Program-made: the position numbers and the translations under genes
Origin: Oscillospiraceae bacterium
Lineage (GTDB): Bacteria; Bacillota; Clostridia; Oscillospirales; Ruminococcaceae
Direction: 5' to 3'
Assembly: GCA_024404815.1 (NCBI GenBank)
Contig: JAKSPL010000010.1
Location: 1 to 62,457, forward strand
Length of the DNA stretch: 62,457 bases
Notes under the pieces: generated by a model
What the model was told of the DNA's origin: nothing
The model's database searches: none
Seen by the model: the letters and a program-made list of their open reading frames with translations, nothing else
Shown here: positions 1 to 8,781 of the stretch, one piece after another
Numbering within the stretch: the first letter of the stretch is position 1
Layout: each line of letters opens with the position of its first letter

Positions 1-2
1 AG

Positions 3-824
3 GAGTATGCAGCGTTCTCAAAGGCGATGGGCTTGCCGCAGCAGCGCGAGCGCATTCGCAACGGCATGGAGAGCATTGCGCAGTATGCACAAACCGGACA
101 GAAAGCACTTGACATTTCTGCGAGGAGTGATATAATTGAAGCGGAAGAGCCACGATTATTGTTTTTGAATGATCTTGATGATTTCAGCGCATGGCAGGAT
201 GCGTATTATCAGTATAATAGTGGTGCTTCGTTCACCAGAGAAGATAATCCGTCTATTTTTGCATATACTGGAGGTTCGTATGAAGCAATCAATGCAGTAC
301 TTCGCGGAGGAGATCTGCTTGAAAAAACCAAGAAACATTATGGTTCTTCATTTGATACTGAAAAGTACAAAAAGATTGCTGACGGAATATCGAAAGAATT
401 ATCAAAGTTCAAATTGAATGAAACACTTGAACTAAAGCGTTCTGTCGGAAATGTTGATTTTATTACTGGTTCAACTTCATCGGTTGATGATATGATTGCC
501 TCGATTGGAAAGGTTTATGTCGAACGAGGTTTTACAAGTGCAACCGTATGCGGTGATACAACGCTCCCTTTCGGCGGAATCAGCGATACAAGAACAACAT
601 TGGAAATTGTTACTGATGCTAGGTATACAATCGGTGCATATATCTATAAAATGTCTGAGCATCCTGCTGAATTTGAATTTTTGATTGATAAGAATACAGC
701 ATATAAGGTTTTAGATGCTGGAGTTCGAGAAATCGAAGTGAAAGATTTCAGAGGAAATATTCGTAAAGAAAAAGAACGCTTTATGAGGCTACAGGTGATT
801 AGAAATGATAGAAAATCCGTATAA
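3..824 (+). CDS. Phage minor capsid protein, 3' part, with C-terminal ADP-ribosyltransferase-like domain (5' end outside window)
   Basis: The frame is open to the window edge, so this is the C-terminal 273 residues of a longer protein. The first visible stretch (EYAAFSKAMGLPQQRER) resembles the C-terminal end of the SPP1 gp7/minor-capsid family in Clostridia phages. The rest has the three blocks of an R-S-E ADP-ribosyltransferase: an Arg in INAVLRGG, a serine block in ERGFTSA, and an E-x-E in AEFEFL near the C-terminus. The E-x-E form is typical of arginine-modifying toxins. Known for the family: such domains are fused to phage head-morphogenesis proteins and may enter the host with the DNA. 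Inferred: a virion-delivered modifier of host proteins. The capsid assignment rests on a short stretch and is less certain than the transferase call. The last 20 bases overlap the next gene. Confidence 0.7.
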   Translation, partial: EYAAFSKAMGLPQQRERIRNGMESIAQYAQTGQKALDISARSDIIEAEEPRLLFLNDLDDFSAWQDAYYQYNSGASFTREDNPSIFAYTGGSYEAINAVLRGGDLLEKTKKHYGSSFDTEKYKKIADGISKELSKFKLNETLELKRSVGNVDFITGSTSSVDDMIASIGKVYVERGFTSATVCGDTTLPFGGISDTRTTLEIVTDARYTIGAYIYKMSEHPAEFEFLIDKNTAYKVLDAGVREIEVKDFRGNIRKEKERFMRLQVIRNDRKSV

Positions 825-1140
825 TTGGTATTTAGAATGCGGAAAGTACGCTATTGAAAACAAGCACTCGATGGACTATGGGCTGTTCTTTCGTATAGAA
901 GAAAATGCACCAGAAAATGTAAAAAAAAGTTATAGAAAATATCTCGACATATGTATAAAGCCTTTTATTTCTATGGGGCTTCATATGATAGAAGACAATC
1001 ATATTGTTGACTTCGTAAGAACAGACAATCCGATTGCGCAGGAACAAATTGAATTGTTTCAGTATCTTGTGGATATTGGCTACATTGACAATAGCGTTTT
1101 TTTGCCAAAAGTCATAACAGGTGACAAACCGTCTGAGTAA
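805..1140 (+). CDS. Small hypothetical protein overlapping the ADP-ribosyltransferase gene
   Basis: A 111-residue protein that I do not recognise. It is acidic and rich in aromatic residues, with no signal peptide or membrane segment. It starts inside the end of the transferase gene in another frame, so the two are probably translationally coupled. A small cytoplasmic protein coupled to a toxin-like domain could be an immunity or modulating factor, but that is inferred from position only. Its stop codon lies in the loop of the terminator hairpin that ends this transcript. Confidence 0.6.
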   Translation: MIENPYNWYLECGKYAIENKHSMDYGLFFRIEENAPENVKKSYRKYLDICIKPFISMGLHMIEDNHIVDFVRTDNPIAQEQIELFQYLVDIGYIDNSVFLPKVITGDKPSE

Positions 1141-1155
1141 TCAGGCGGTTTTCTT
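1127..1155 (+). terminator. Intrinsic terminator after the transferase pair
   Basis: A 10-bp stem, AACCGTCTGA (1127-1136) with TCAGGCGGTT (1141-1150) and one G-T pair, has a 4-base loop that contains the end of the upstream stop codon. TTCTT follows. Confidence 0.7.
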
Positions 1156-1182
1156 ATGCACTGAAACAGAAAGGCGGAAAAT

Positions 1183-1356
1183 ATGAAACGTATTCTTGAA
1201 TATATCAAAGACGTCCGTTGGTGGGTGAGCCACTATGACAGCAACTGGTGGAATAACAAGCAAAACAGAAGAACAGCCATCGGAAATGCGCTTTATTGTA
1301 CAGCACCTGCACAATGGAAAACATATAACAAGATTCTGAAAGTCATTTTCTATTGA
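1183..1356 (+). CDS. 57-residue tryptophan-rich hypothetical protein
   Basis: A short frame beginning MKRILEYIKDVRWW, with the ribosome-site-like AGGCGG about 8 bases upstream. It has five tryptophans (two WW pairs) and is basic, without an evident membrane segment. It lies alone between two terminators in the gap between the minor-capsid-like gene and the tape measure gene. No function is recognised. It could be a prophage cargo gene or the remnant of a deleted structural gene. Confidence 0.45.
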   Translation: MKRILEYIKDVRWWVSHYDSNWWNNKQNRRTAIGNALYCTAPAQWKTYNKILKVIFY

Positions 1357-1383
1357 CATGACGTGATACGCAAGTTTCTAACA

Positions 1384-1450
1384 CACGCGAGCGTTCACCG
1401 TGCGTTCGCGTGCGATACAAGTCAAATACAAGTCCGGTACAAGTGAAATA
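1384..1450. repeat. Hairpin followed by three phased 11-bp repeats
   Basis: An inverted repeat, CACGCGAGCG (1384-1393) and CGTTCGCGTG (1403-1412), is followed at once by TACAAGT at 1416, 1427 and 1438, exactly 11 bp apart, and by a fourth partial copy (TACATTG) at 1449. Spacing of one helical turn suggests a row of protein-binding sites, but no function is demonstrated. Confidence 0.5.
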
Positions 1451-1457
1451 CATTGAC

Positions 1458-1484
1458 AAGCACTCTGAAAAGGGTGCTTTTTTC
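1458..1484 (+). terminator. Intrinsic terminator just upstream of the tape measure gene
   Basis: Stem AAGCACTC (1458-1465) with GGGTGCTT (1472-1479), loop of six bases, followed by TTTT. It ends 23 bases before the tape measure start codon, so it would insulate or attenuate the tail operon. Confidence 0.7.
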
Positions 1485-1506
1485 ATGCCATTTTGGAGGT
1501 GGTAAG

Positions 1507-4500
1507 GTGGCAGGAGGATATGACGGTTCTCTGCGGTTCAATACCAAAATCGACGAGGACGGCTTTCTCCGCACGGTTAAAGACGTGGAACGGTCGCTGA
1601 CCGCGCTGGAGCAGACCGTCGGCAAGCTGACGAAGGTCATGCAGGCAGGCTTCTCGCAGGCATCCACAGGCGCGGAACAGGCTGCCGCAGATGTTGCGAA
1701 GCTGTCCGATGCAGCCGATACTGCCGCAGAGAACTTTTCGCAGCTCCCTGATTCCGAGACAGTCAGAGTGCAGGCGGAAACGCACGGCATCACGGAGGCA
1801 CAGACCGCGCTCGACAGCATCCCAGACGAGCAGGTGACGGTCAGCGCAATGCCTGAAGGAGTGGAATCCGTACAGGCGGCTCTCGACAGCATCCCTGATG
1901 AAGAAGTACGCATCATTCCTGATGTCGAATGGAACGGCGCGGACTTTGAAACGGTCGAGATCCCTGCTGAGCTGGATGTCGATACTGCGGATTTCAGTTC
2001 TGCATACGATACCTCGATCGAGCAGGTCAAATCGAAGTTCGGCTCGCTGCGTGATTCGCTCCGCGGATTCGGCAGCCAGGCAGCCGCACCGTCTGAGCGT
2101 GCAGGCAGGACGATCGGCGACAGCATCAGCCGCGGCATCGAGAAGTCCAACCCGCTCGGCACGCTGAAATCCATGCTGAAACGCGCCGCAGGACTTGCCG
2201 CATCGTTCTTCGGTGTCCGTGCGCTCGTGTCGTTCGGAAAGCAGGCGGTGGAGCTTGCCTCTGACATTGACGAGGTGCAGAATGTCGTAGATACAGCGTT
2301 CGGCGACATGGCGTACAAAATGGAGGACTTCGCTGCTGTATCCGTCAAGCAGTTCGGCATCAGCCGTCTGACTGCAAAACGGACAGGAAGCACATACATG
2401 GCGATGGCGCACGGTATGGGCGTTGCATCTGACACGGCAAGCGACATGGCGGTATCTCTGACAGGACTTTCCGCCGATTTCGCATCGTTCTACAACGTGA
2501 AGCAGGATGTGGCAGCTACCGCGCTGAACAGCGTGTTCACCGGTGAAACGGAAACACTGAAAAAGTTCGGCATCGTAATGACCGAAACCAATCTCCAGCA
2601 GTTCGCGCTGACAAAGGGCATCAAAAAGAGTGTCAGTGCTATGACACAGGCGGAGAAAGTCCAGCTTCGATATGCGTATGTCATGGAGCAGGGAAATCTT
2701 GCAGTCGGTGACTTTGCAAAGACATCGGGCGGCTGGGCGAATCAGGTCCGTATTTTGCAGGAGCAGTGGAAAGAATTCGGCGCACAGGTCGGATTTGTCC
2801 TGAAAAATGTATTTCTTCCTGTTGTCAGGCGTGTGAACGCGGTGCTGTCGTCCATGATCTCGGCGGTACAGGCGGCAAAGGAAAAGCTTTCGGACCTTTT
2901 CGGCTGGGAATCCTCTGCGAGTTCCGCATCTGCATCTGTGGTGGCTGTCGCGGACAGTTATGATGAAGTGACGGATTCCGCAGAGGAAGCGGCAGCGGCG
3001 ATGGACAAGACGCTGACCAGCTACGATGAGATCCACAAACTCGGCGAAGACACCGCTGACACACAGCCGGAAGTCGGCACGGTCGGCGGAGAGATCGCGG
3101 CAGTCAGTCCGTATATTGCGGAATCTGACACAGGTGCAGATGCGATCGACAAGCTGTCTTCGAAGTGGGGCACAAAAGGTCAGCAGACGATTGACGCGAT
3201 CCTCATATCGTGGGGACAGGTCAAAGGTCTGGTCGATGCTGTTAGAGACAGCTTTGAAACAGTCTTTGAGAACGGCACAGGCGTGGAAACGCTGAACCTG
3301 ATACACGGTATCTTTCTTGCGATCATCGGCACGATCGGCGCATTGGCAGAATCTCTGCGCAGAGCGTGGGAGGAAAACGAAGTCGGTGTACAGATCGTGC
3401 AGACGGTCATCAACATTATCAACGCCATGCTTCAAACTGTTAAACGATTCTTTGAACGCCTGAAAAAATGGGCAGAGGAAACGAATTTCTATCCGCTGCT
3501 TGCATCTTTTCAGCATCTGCTTGCAGTTGTCAAAGAGGTCATGGATGAAATCGAAGAAGCGGTACTCTGGGTGTTCGACAACATCATCGCGCCGATCGCA
3601 ACATGGGCGATCGAAACAGGCATACCGCTGACGCTCGATGCCATTAGTGCCGCACTCGATGCGCTGAAAACGATCTGGGAAAAGTGCAAACCGATCCTTT
3701 TGGATGTGTTCTGGGAAAAGTTTTTGAAACCGCTCGGAAAGTTTACATTAGGTTCAGCCGAGAAAGCACTCGGTTTGCTGAAAGACTTCTTCCAGTATAT
3801 TGCAGATAATTTTGATGAGGCGGATGCACGCGTACTGCTGACTGTTGCAGGCGGTGTCGCAGCGATCGCTGCCGCCGCAAAGGGCTACCAAATCATCATG
3901 TCCGGGGCAGCCGCATTGAAATCATTGATCGCTGTTCTCGCAGGCGGAGCGACACTCTCCGCAGGGACGGTCGGTATTGCGGTTGCAACATTCCTCGCAT
4001 CGTACACAGCCGCCAGAGCCGCGCTCCGTGCGCTCAATATTGACACAGAGGAGTGGGGCGAAACGCTATACAGCGCACTCCATGACGAAAACGGAAAGTT
4101 TTCTGTCGGTGTCTGGTGGGATAACTGGAAAGCAGGCGCACATATTGACGACTGGTTTGCAGAGGTCGGCGATAACATAAAAACAGTCTGGAATGGCATG
4201 ATAGATACCGTTTCCGAGAAGTGGAACGGCTACAAGGAAGACTGGGCAGAGGGCATCGACACCATGAAAGAAACTGCCGCGGAGAAATGGAAAGCCGTCA
4301 AGAACGACTGGAGCGGCGGCTGGGATAAGCTGAAAAAGAACGTGACCGACTTCAAATCGCACTGGGCGACAAAATTGCAGGAGGTCAAGACAAGTGTATC
4401 CGAAAAATGGACAAGCATGAAGCTGAACCTCAGCACAGGCTGGCAGTCGCTGAAAGACCATGTATCCGACTGGAAAAAGCACTGGACAGAAAAAACGTCC

Positions 4501-5136
4501 GAAATCAAGACGACTGTTTCGACAAAGTGGTCGGAGATCAGGACAGACCTCCTGAACGGCTGGTCGAGCATCACGGACAAGATCACAAGCTTCAAGGCTG
4601 CATGGCAGACAGGATTCGATTCGGTCAAGGAAAAAGCGGTACGCTTCAAGAATGCCATCAACGACACATTCAATGACCTGTGGGGAGATGGCGGCATCAA
4701 GGGGATGCTCAATCATCTGCTGGACGGCATCGAGAACGCGATGAACTGGATCACCGACAGAATCAACGCGCTGATCGAGAACGTCAACAGCGAGGGAATT
4801 ACATTTTTTGAACATACTCCTTTTGAACAGACGCTTTTCGATCTTCACATTCCGACCATTCCGACATTCTCCATTCCACGCCTTGCAACAGGTACGGTCG
4901 TTCCTGCGAACTACGGCGAATTTGCGGCGATCCTTGGCGACAACAAGCGCGAAGCAGAAGTCGTTTCTCCGCTCTCCACGATGAAGCAGGCACTCCGCGA
5001 GGTTATGGAAGAATACGGCGGAAATGACGGCAAGACCATCGTGATCAAGCTGATCGCGGACGGCAGGGAGCTGTCGCAGGTCGTCCACAAGTACGATAAA
5101 AAGACAAGCAGAGTGACGAACGGAGGTGCAAAATGA
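1507..5136 (+). CDS. Phage tail tape measure protein
   Basis: A 1209-residue protein that sets tail length and probably helps DNA passage. The frame runs further upstream, but GTG at 1507 is preferred because GGAGGT lies 7 bases before it (1495-1500) while upstream codons run through the terminator. The N-terminus (AGGYDGSLRFNTKID) and the Ala/Gly-rich, partly hydrophobic helical body are typical of tape measure proteins. Residues about 545-850 include hydrophobic helices. Residues about 895-1050 hold a tandem Trp-containing helical repeat of the form W..K..VS.KW..MK, as seen in these proteins. It overlaps the next gene by 4 bases (ATGA). The capsid and tail-tube genes normally found upstream are missing. 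Confidence 0.9.
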   Translation: MAGGYDGSLRFNTKIDEDGFLRTVKDVERSLTALEQTVGKLTKVMQAGFSQASTGAEQAAADVAKLSDAADTAAENFSQLPDSETVRVQAETHGITEAQTALDSIPDEQVTVSAMPEGVESVQAALDSIPDEEVRIIPDVEWNGADFETVEIPAELDVDTADFSSAYDTSIEQVKSKFGSLRDSLRGFGSQAAAPSERAGRTIGDSISRGIEKSNPLGTLKSMLKRAAGLAASFFGVRALVSFGKQAVELASDIDEVQNVVDTAFGDMAYKMEDFAAVSVKQFGISRLTAKRTGSTYMAMAHGMGVASDTASDMAVSLTGLSADFASFYNVKQDVAATALNSVFTGETETLKKFGIVMTETNLQQFALTKGIKKSVSAMTQAEKVQLRYAYVMEQGNLAVGDFAKTSGGWANQVRILQEQWKEFGAQVGFVLKNVFLPVVRRVNAVLSSMISAVQAAKEKLSDLFGWESSASSASASVVAVADSYDEVTDSAEEAAAAMDKTLTSYDEIHKLGEDTADTQPEVGTVGGEIAAVSPYIAESDTGADAIDKLSSKWGTKGQQTIDAILISWGQVKGLVDAVRDSFETVFENGTGVETLNLIHGIFLAIIGTIGALAESLRRAWEENEVGVQIVQTVINIINAMLQTVKRFFERLKKWAEETNFYPLLASFQHLLAVVKEVMDEIEEAVLWVFDNIIAPIATWAIETGIPLTLDAISAALDALKTIWEKCKPILLDVFWEKFLKPLGKFTLGSAEKALGLLKDFFQYIADNFDEADARVLLTVAGGVAAIAAAAKGYQIIMSGAAALKSLIAVLAGGATLSAGTVGIAVATFLASYTAARAALRALNIDTEEWGETLYSALHDENGKFSVGVWWDNWKAGAHIDDWFAEVGDNIKTVWNGMIDTVSEKWNGYKEDWAEGIDTMKETAAEKWKAVKNDWSGGWDKLKKNVTDFKSHWATKLQEVKTSVSEKWTSMKLNLSTGWQSLKDHVSDWKKHWTEKTSEIKTTVSTKWSEIRTDLLNGWSSITDKITSFKAAWQTGFDSVKEKAVRFKNAINDTFNDLWGDGGIKGMLNHLLDGIENAMNWITDRINALIENVNSEGITFFEHTPFEQTLFDLHIPTIPTFSIPRLATGTVVPANYGEFAAILGDNKREAEVVSPLSTMKQALREVMEEYGGNDGKTIVIKLIADGRELSQVVHKYDKKTSRVTNGGAK

Positions 5137-5495
5137 AACCGCCGAGAGGATTTTTACTGATTGACGGCGTAAGGATGCCGACACCAGATACGTTTGATTT
5201 TACAGAGTTCGACCTGGATTCTGCATCCACGGGGCGTTCCGAATCGGGCTATCTGAACCGAGAGCGCGTGCGTGCCTCCGTGGCAAGCTATGATGTCGGA
5301 TATACAGGCATGAAAGCATCTGATGCGGCTGTCGTGCGCGAAGCGGTCGCACCCGATGTGCTGGAAGTCGAGGTCTGGTTTCTTGGCGATTATATCACGC
5401 GGACAATGTACGCAGGCGACAGAAAATACCAGACACACATTGACGCGAACGGAAATGAGATCGTCAGCCTGAACTTCACGCTGACAGAATACTAA
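5133..5495 (+). CDS. Small phage tail protein (DUF6711-like)
   Basis: A 120-residue protein whose ATG overlaps the stop of the tape measure gene. It begins MKPPRGFLLIDGVRMPTP and is predicted to be beta-rich, with a C-terminal strand ending in LNFTLTEY. Size, position right after the tape measure and the opening 'ingvxxPxP' pattern match the small tail-tip proteins of Clostridia siphophages, which I recall as DUF6711. The exact structural role, distal tail or tail-tip adaptor, is not readable from sequence. Confidence 0.65.
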   Translation: MKPPRGFLLIDGVRMPTPDTFDFTEFDLDSASTGRSESGYLNRERVRASVASYDVGYTGMKASDAAVVREAVAPDVLEVEVWFLGDYITRTMYAGDRKYQTHIDANGNEIVSLNFTLTEY

Positions 5496-5506
5496 GGAGG
5501 GATACT

Positions 5507-6340
5507 ATGGCAGGCGGAAACTTCGGCGGCGGTTCTGGTACACAAGCAGATCCGTTCATCGTAGAGGACTGGGCAGACATCATAGCAATCGGCAGCGCGA
5601 CCAATTTTTACTACTACAAGGTCTTGAATGACCTTGATGCCAACGACCGAAACAACGGCGTATGGAGCGAATTGACAATTCAGCGTTTCACGGAAATTGA
5701 CTTTGACGGACATAAAATCCGCAACATTTATACAGATGCGTCCGTCAATATCTTCAAATTCTATAACGGTTCTGGTTCCGGATGGCGGGCGCAGAGCATC
5801 AAGAATCTAGTGATTGAGAACCTGTATGCCCCGAACGCAACGCTGTTCAGCGCAGGTACCACGCTCACGATTTCGGACAGTACGATAACAGGGGCGATGC
5901 GTTATCTTGCAGCTCAGGGGTACACCAACGACAACAATTTCCTGCGCTGTTCTATCGCGATCACGGGCGGAGCGATAGACTATTCCACCTATACCGTCGG
6001 ATTGAAACAGTGTTCGATCAAGATCACAGACGGGAACGGGTTCACAAAAAGCTCACGTCTCCGTCAATGCAGAGTAACGGGTAACATCAAGCAGCACGAT
6101 GAATGGCTTTTAGTACAAAATATGATCAACAGCGTATTTGCTGTGAAGGACGACACAGGCGGACAAATAGAAAGGGCATCATTCACTGGAGGCGATGCAG
6201 CGTTCCCGAGCCTCATAGACGTGTCCCTGCTCGGCGATTACACGCCCATCATCGACAGCGGCATCGCAGCAACGACAGCACAGGCAAATAACCTCGCATG
6301 GCTGCAAGAACACGGATTCGCGGTGGTGAGTGCGGTATGA
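5507..6340 (+). CDS. Beta-helix-like phage tail surface protein
   Basis: A 277-residue protein. It starts with a Gly-rich segment, then GTQADPFIVEDWADII, an opening common in proteins with parallel beta-helix (pectate-lyase-like) repeats. Short repeating strands with stacked Asn and Ile/Val (IKNLVIENLY, LTISDSTITGAM, LKQCSIKITDG) fit such a fold. In siphophages a beta-helix protein at this position is usually a tail-tip or side-fibre component that touches host polysaccharide; this role is inferred. AAGGAGG lies about 7 bases before the ATG. The gene ends inside the start of the next one (ATGA). Confidence 0.6.
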   Translation: MAGGNFGGGSGTQADPFIVEDWADIIAIGSATNFYYYKVLNDLDANDRNNGVWSELTIQRFTEIDFDGHKIRNIYTDASVNIFKFYNGSGSGWRAQSIKNLVIENLYAPNATLFSAGTTLTISDSTITGAMRYLAAQGYTNDNNFLRCSIAITGGAIDYSTYTVGLKQCSIKITDGNGFTKSSRLRQCRVTGNIKQHDEWLLVQNMINSVFAVKDDTGGQIERASFTGGDAAFPSLIDVSLLGDYTPIIDSGIAATTAQANNLAWLQEHGFAVVSAV

Positions 6341-7962
6341 GTGTGTGGGTTTTCCAGCCTGGGACAAGCTACCCGACACTTGACGATGTACAGAATCCGA
6401 CAGGCACAGGTACGATCCCTGAGTGGACAGCACCATACCCGATACAGGCATGGATGCTGGAACAGGGAACTGAGTACCCGACAATCCGACACGTACAGAA
6501 CCCGACAGCCACAGGCAGGCTTTCAGAGATGGAAGCCCCGAACCCGACATGGATGTGGCATCTGTTCGGCGGATATGCGTATCCGTACCTTGAAAAGGTG
6601 GAGAATGTAGATACAAGTTTCCCGTCCGAGCGGTATAAGCGTGAGATCGTCAAGCCGTCGAGACGCACGAAGCTGACGGGTACGCTGAAAACCACAGCAG
6701 GCACGGTCATCGAGCTGGAAAGTTCGGATATCGTCAGCGGAAGCCTGAGCATCAGCAGCGATGCGATGCCTGACGGAGATTTCTTTCTCGCAGGCGGTGT
6801 GCCGATGGCGGAGATGACAGTCAGTCTGTTTCGTTCGGTCTCGGAAGTGCATCTTTATGACGGGATCATCAGCTTATCATTCTGGCTCTGGCTTCCGGAG
6901 GATGAAAACGGTGCAGAGGCGGAGTGGTATGAGGTTCCGCTCGGCTCTTTCCATATTGTGGAAGCATTGAACGGAAGCGAAGAAACACTCAGTATCACAG
7001 GAAATGACGATATGCTGCTGCTCGGAAGAACGCCGTTTTCCGCACTGAATTTTGCGGCAGGACAGTATTACACGCCTGCTGAGATCATCATGATATGCTG
7101 TGATGTGTCAGGTGCGATGCTTGGAACCTCGCAGGCGGAGATTGCAGCAATGCCAAACGGTACGGAGCAGTTTGCGGTATCGGCGGTCGATTCCAGCGTA
7201 GAAACAGCGCGTGACCTGCTGGGATATGTCTGTCAGATCATCGGCTGTTTTGCGTTCATTGACAGATTCGGCAAAATGCAGATCAAACGGCTTGCCGCAG
7301 GAGAAGCATCTGCCGCAATCCCAAGACAGATGCGGACGAGCAGTACATTTTCTGCGATCCCATACGGCACGGGGTCTCTGTCGATGCGTGTCAGCAAGAA
7401 CGAAGACAATACGGAAAAAACGCTGTATCTCGAAAATCACAGACTAACACCTGCATATTTCCCGACTGTATCGCACGAAATAGCGACAAATCCGCTGTTT
7501 GCGGTACTTCTGTACCCGTTCCCTATGACGTGGACGCTTGCTTGCCAAGCTGTATTCAATGCCATGACATCCGACTATTTTGATGTACAGTATATGGCGT
7601 GCGAGATGGAAACAGTCGGTGATCCTGCAATCGGGCTTGGTGACTGGGTGACAACGCAGAGAACAGAGCGAAGCGGAGCGTTTGCAGTCCCTATGACCGC
7701 GTACACATACAGCTATCGCGGAACGCACACGGTGACTGCGGCAGGGCGAGAGGCAATCGCAGGTGTTCTCCGCAGCAGGAGCGAAAAGACCTTGCAGGCG
7801 AAGTTCGACAACCAGACAGATTTCATGGACGGATTGTATGAACAGCTCTATGAGATCGTCCTTGCGCAGAACATTCCGTTCCCGATCGCATCGAGCACGG
7901 GTGAGTGGCTCATCACAACCACGGGCGAATATTTGCAATACAATTATTCGGAGGAGGAATAA
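6337..7962 (+). CDS. Phage baseplate/tail-associated protein with N-terminal Trp-Pro repeats
   Basis: A 541-residue protein. The ATG at 6337, overlapping the previous stop, is preferred over an in-frame upstream ATG that lies inside the previous gene. Residues 1-105 contain two and a half copies of a roughly 35-residue repeat around W....G..YP.....VQNPT. The middle has a baseplate-hub character. The stretch ARDLLGYVCQIIGCFAFIDR followed by FGKMQIKR matches the segment shared by Tal/gp27-like proteins of Firmicutes phages. No catalytic peptidase motif was found. It probably forms the tail-tip hub that holds the fibre encoded next. Confidence 0.7.
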   Translation: MSVWVFQPGTSYPTLDDVQNPTGTGTIPEWTAPYPIQAWMLEQGTEYPTIRHVQNPTATGRLSEMEAPNPTWMWHLFGGYAYPYLEKVENVDTSFPSERYKREIVKPSRRTKLTGTLKTTAGTVIELESSDIVSGSLSISSDAMPDGDFFLAGGVPMAEMTVSLFRSVSEVHLYDGIISLSFWLWLPEDENGAEAEWYEVPLGSFHIVEALNGSEETLSITGNDDMLLLGRTPFSALNFAAGQYYTPAEIIMICCDVSGAMLGTSQAEIAAMPNGTEQFAVSAVDSSVETARDLLGYVCQIIGCFAFIDRFGKMQIKRLAAGEASAAIPRQMRTSSTFSAIPYGTGSLSMRVSKNEDNTEKTLYLENHRLTPAYFPTVSHEIATNPLFAVLLYPFPMTWTLACQAVFNAMTSDYFDVQYMACEMETVGDPAIGLGDWVTTQRTERSGAFAVPMTAYTYSYRGTHTVTAAGREAIAGVLRSRSEKTLQAKFDNQTDFMDGLYEQLYEIVLAQNIPFPIASSTGEWLITTTGEYLQYNYSEEE

Positions 7963-7965
7963 GAG

Positions 7966-8781
7966 ATGGAATTACCAAGACCATTGCAGACAGGAATGAC
8001 AGAGGAGCAGATACTCGCATCCCTCGCACACTATCTGCTCCGCAACAATCCACACGGTATTACGGCGGAGCAGATCGGTGCCGCTGCCGCGTCTGCTTTG
8101 ACAGCACATACAGGCGCAACAAACAATCCGCACAACGTCACAGCGACTCAGGTCGGAGCGTATACGACCGAACAGGTTGATGATTTATTTGAAGCTTTAA
8201 GCGGTCACGGTTCAGCACTTACGTCTAGTGACAACGCTGACAACATCAAAACGATCGGGCGATACAGAGCAGGTTCAACCGCTATTGCTGCCGCTGTTTC
8301 GAATTTACCTGTTCCTGTCGCTGGTGCGCTGATTGTGTTACCGACATCATCGGCAGATAATAGCCGTTTAATGCAGTTGTATATTCCAAACTGGGCGACT
8401 ACAAACCAGATTGGAATTTTGTACATCAGACAACTACTGTCAGGCGGTTGGGGCGACTGGTACAAACTAGGCGACACCACGCCGACAGCAATCGGCTCTA
8501 CAACATCTGGTGCGCTCAATATCACTGACTTAAATGACCTGCCAAAACGGGATGCTGAATATTATACGCTGTCAAATGCTGAAACAGCTCGAATCACAAA
8601 CAAGCCTAGCGATGTAACTGGCGGCTCTATCAGAGTGGAAGTTAAATTTATCACGGGCGGTGCGGCTTCCGACAGATGTATGCAGGTGCTCTACAACGTC
8701 GGCGCTGACCGTTTCTACCAGCGATATTACGGAGCAGACGGTTGGTCTGCGTGGTACAAATTCGAGGGGGTGCAGGTATGA
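7966..8781 (+). CDS. Phage tail fibre / receptor-binding protein
   Basis: A 271-residue protein behind a strong GGAGGAGG site. Residues 20-65 contain two units of the phage tail-fibre repeat (NNPHGITAEQIGA, NNPHNVTATQVGA), which build a trimeric stalk. The C-terminal half has repeated aromatic GGWGDWYKLG and DGWSAWYKFEG segments, typical of fibre-tip domains in Firmicutes prophages. It probably recognises the host surface. The stop overlaps the holin start by 4 bases. Confidence 0.8.
   Translation: MELPRPLQTGMTEEQILASLAHYLLRNNPHGITAEQIGAAAASALTAHTGATNNPHNVTATQVGAYTTEQVDDLFEALSGHGSALTSSDNADNIKTIGRYRAGSTAIAAAVSNLPVPVAGALIVLPTSSADNSRLMQLYIPNWATTNQIGILYIRQLLSGGWGDWYKLGDTTPTAIGSTTSGALNITDLNDLPKRDAEYYTLSNAETARITNKPSDVTGGSIRVEVKFITGGAASDRCMQVLYNVGADRFYQRYYGADGWSAWYKFEGVQV

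Noticed and set aside
1483-3516. 677-codon open frame on the - strand
   Set aside because: Antisense shadow of the tape measure gene; Arg/Cys-rich composition typical of a reverse reading.
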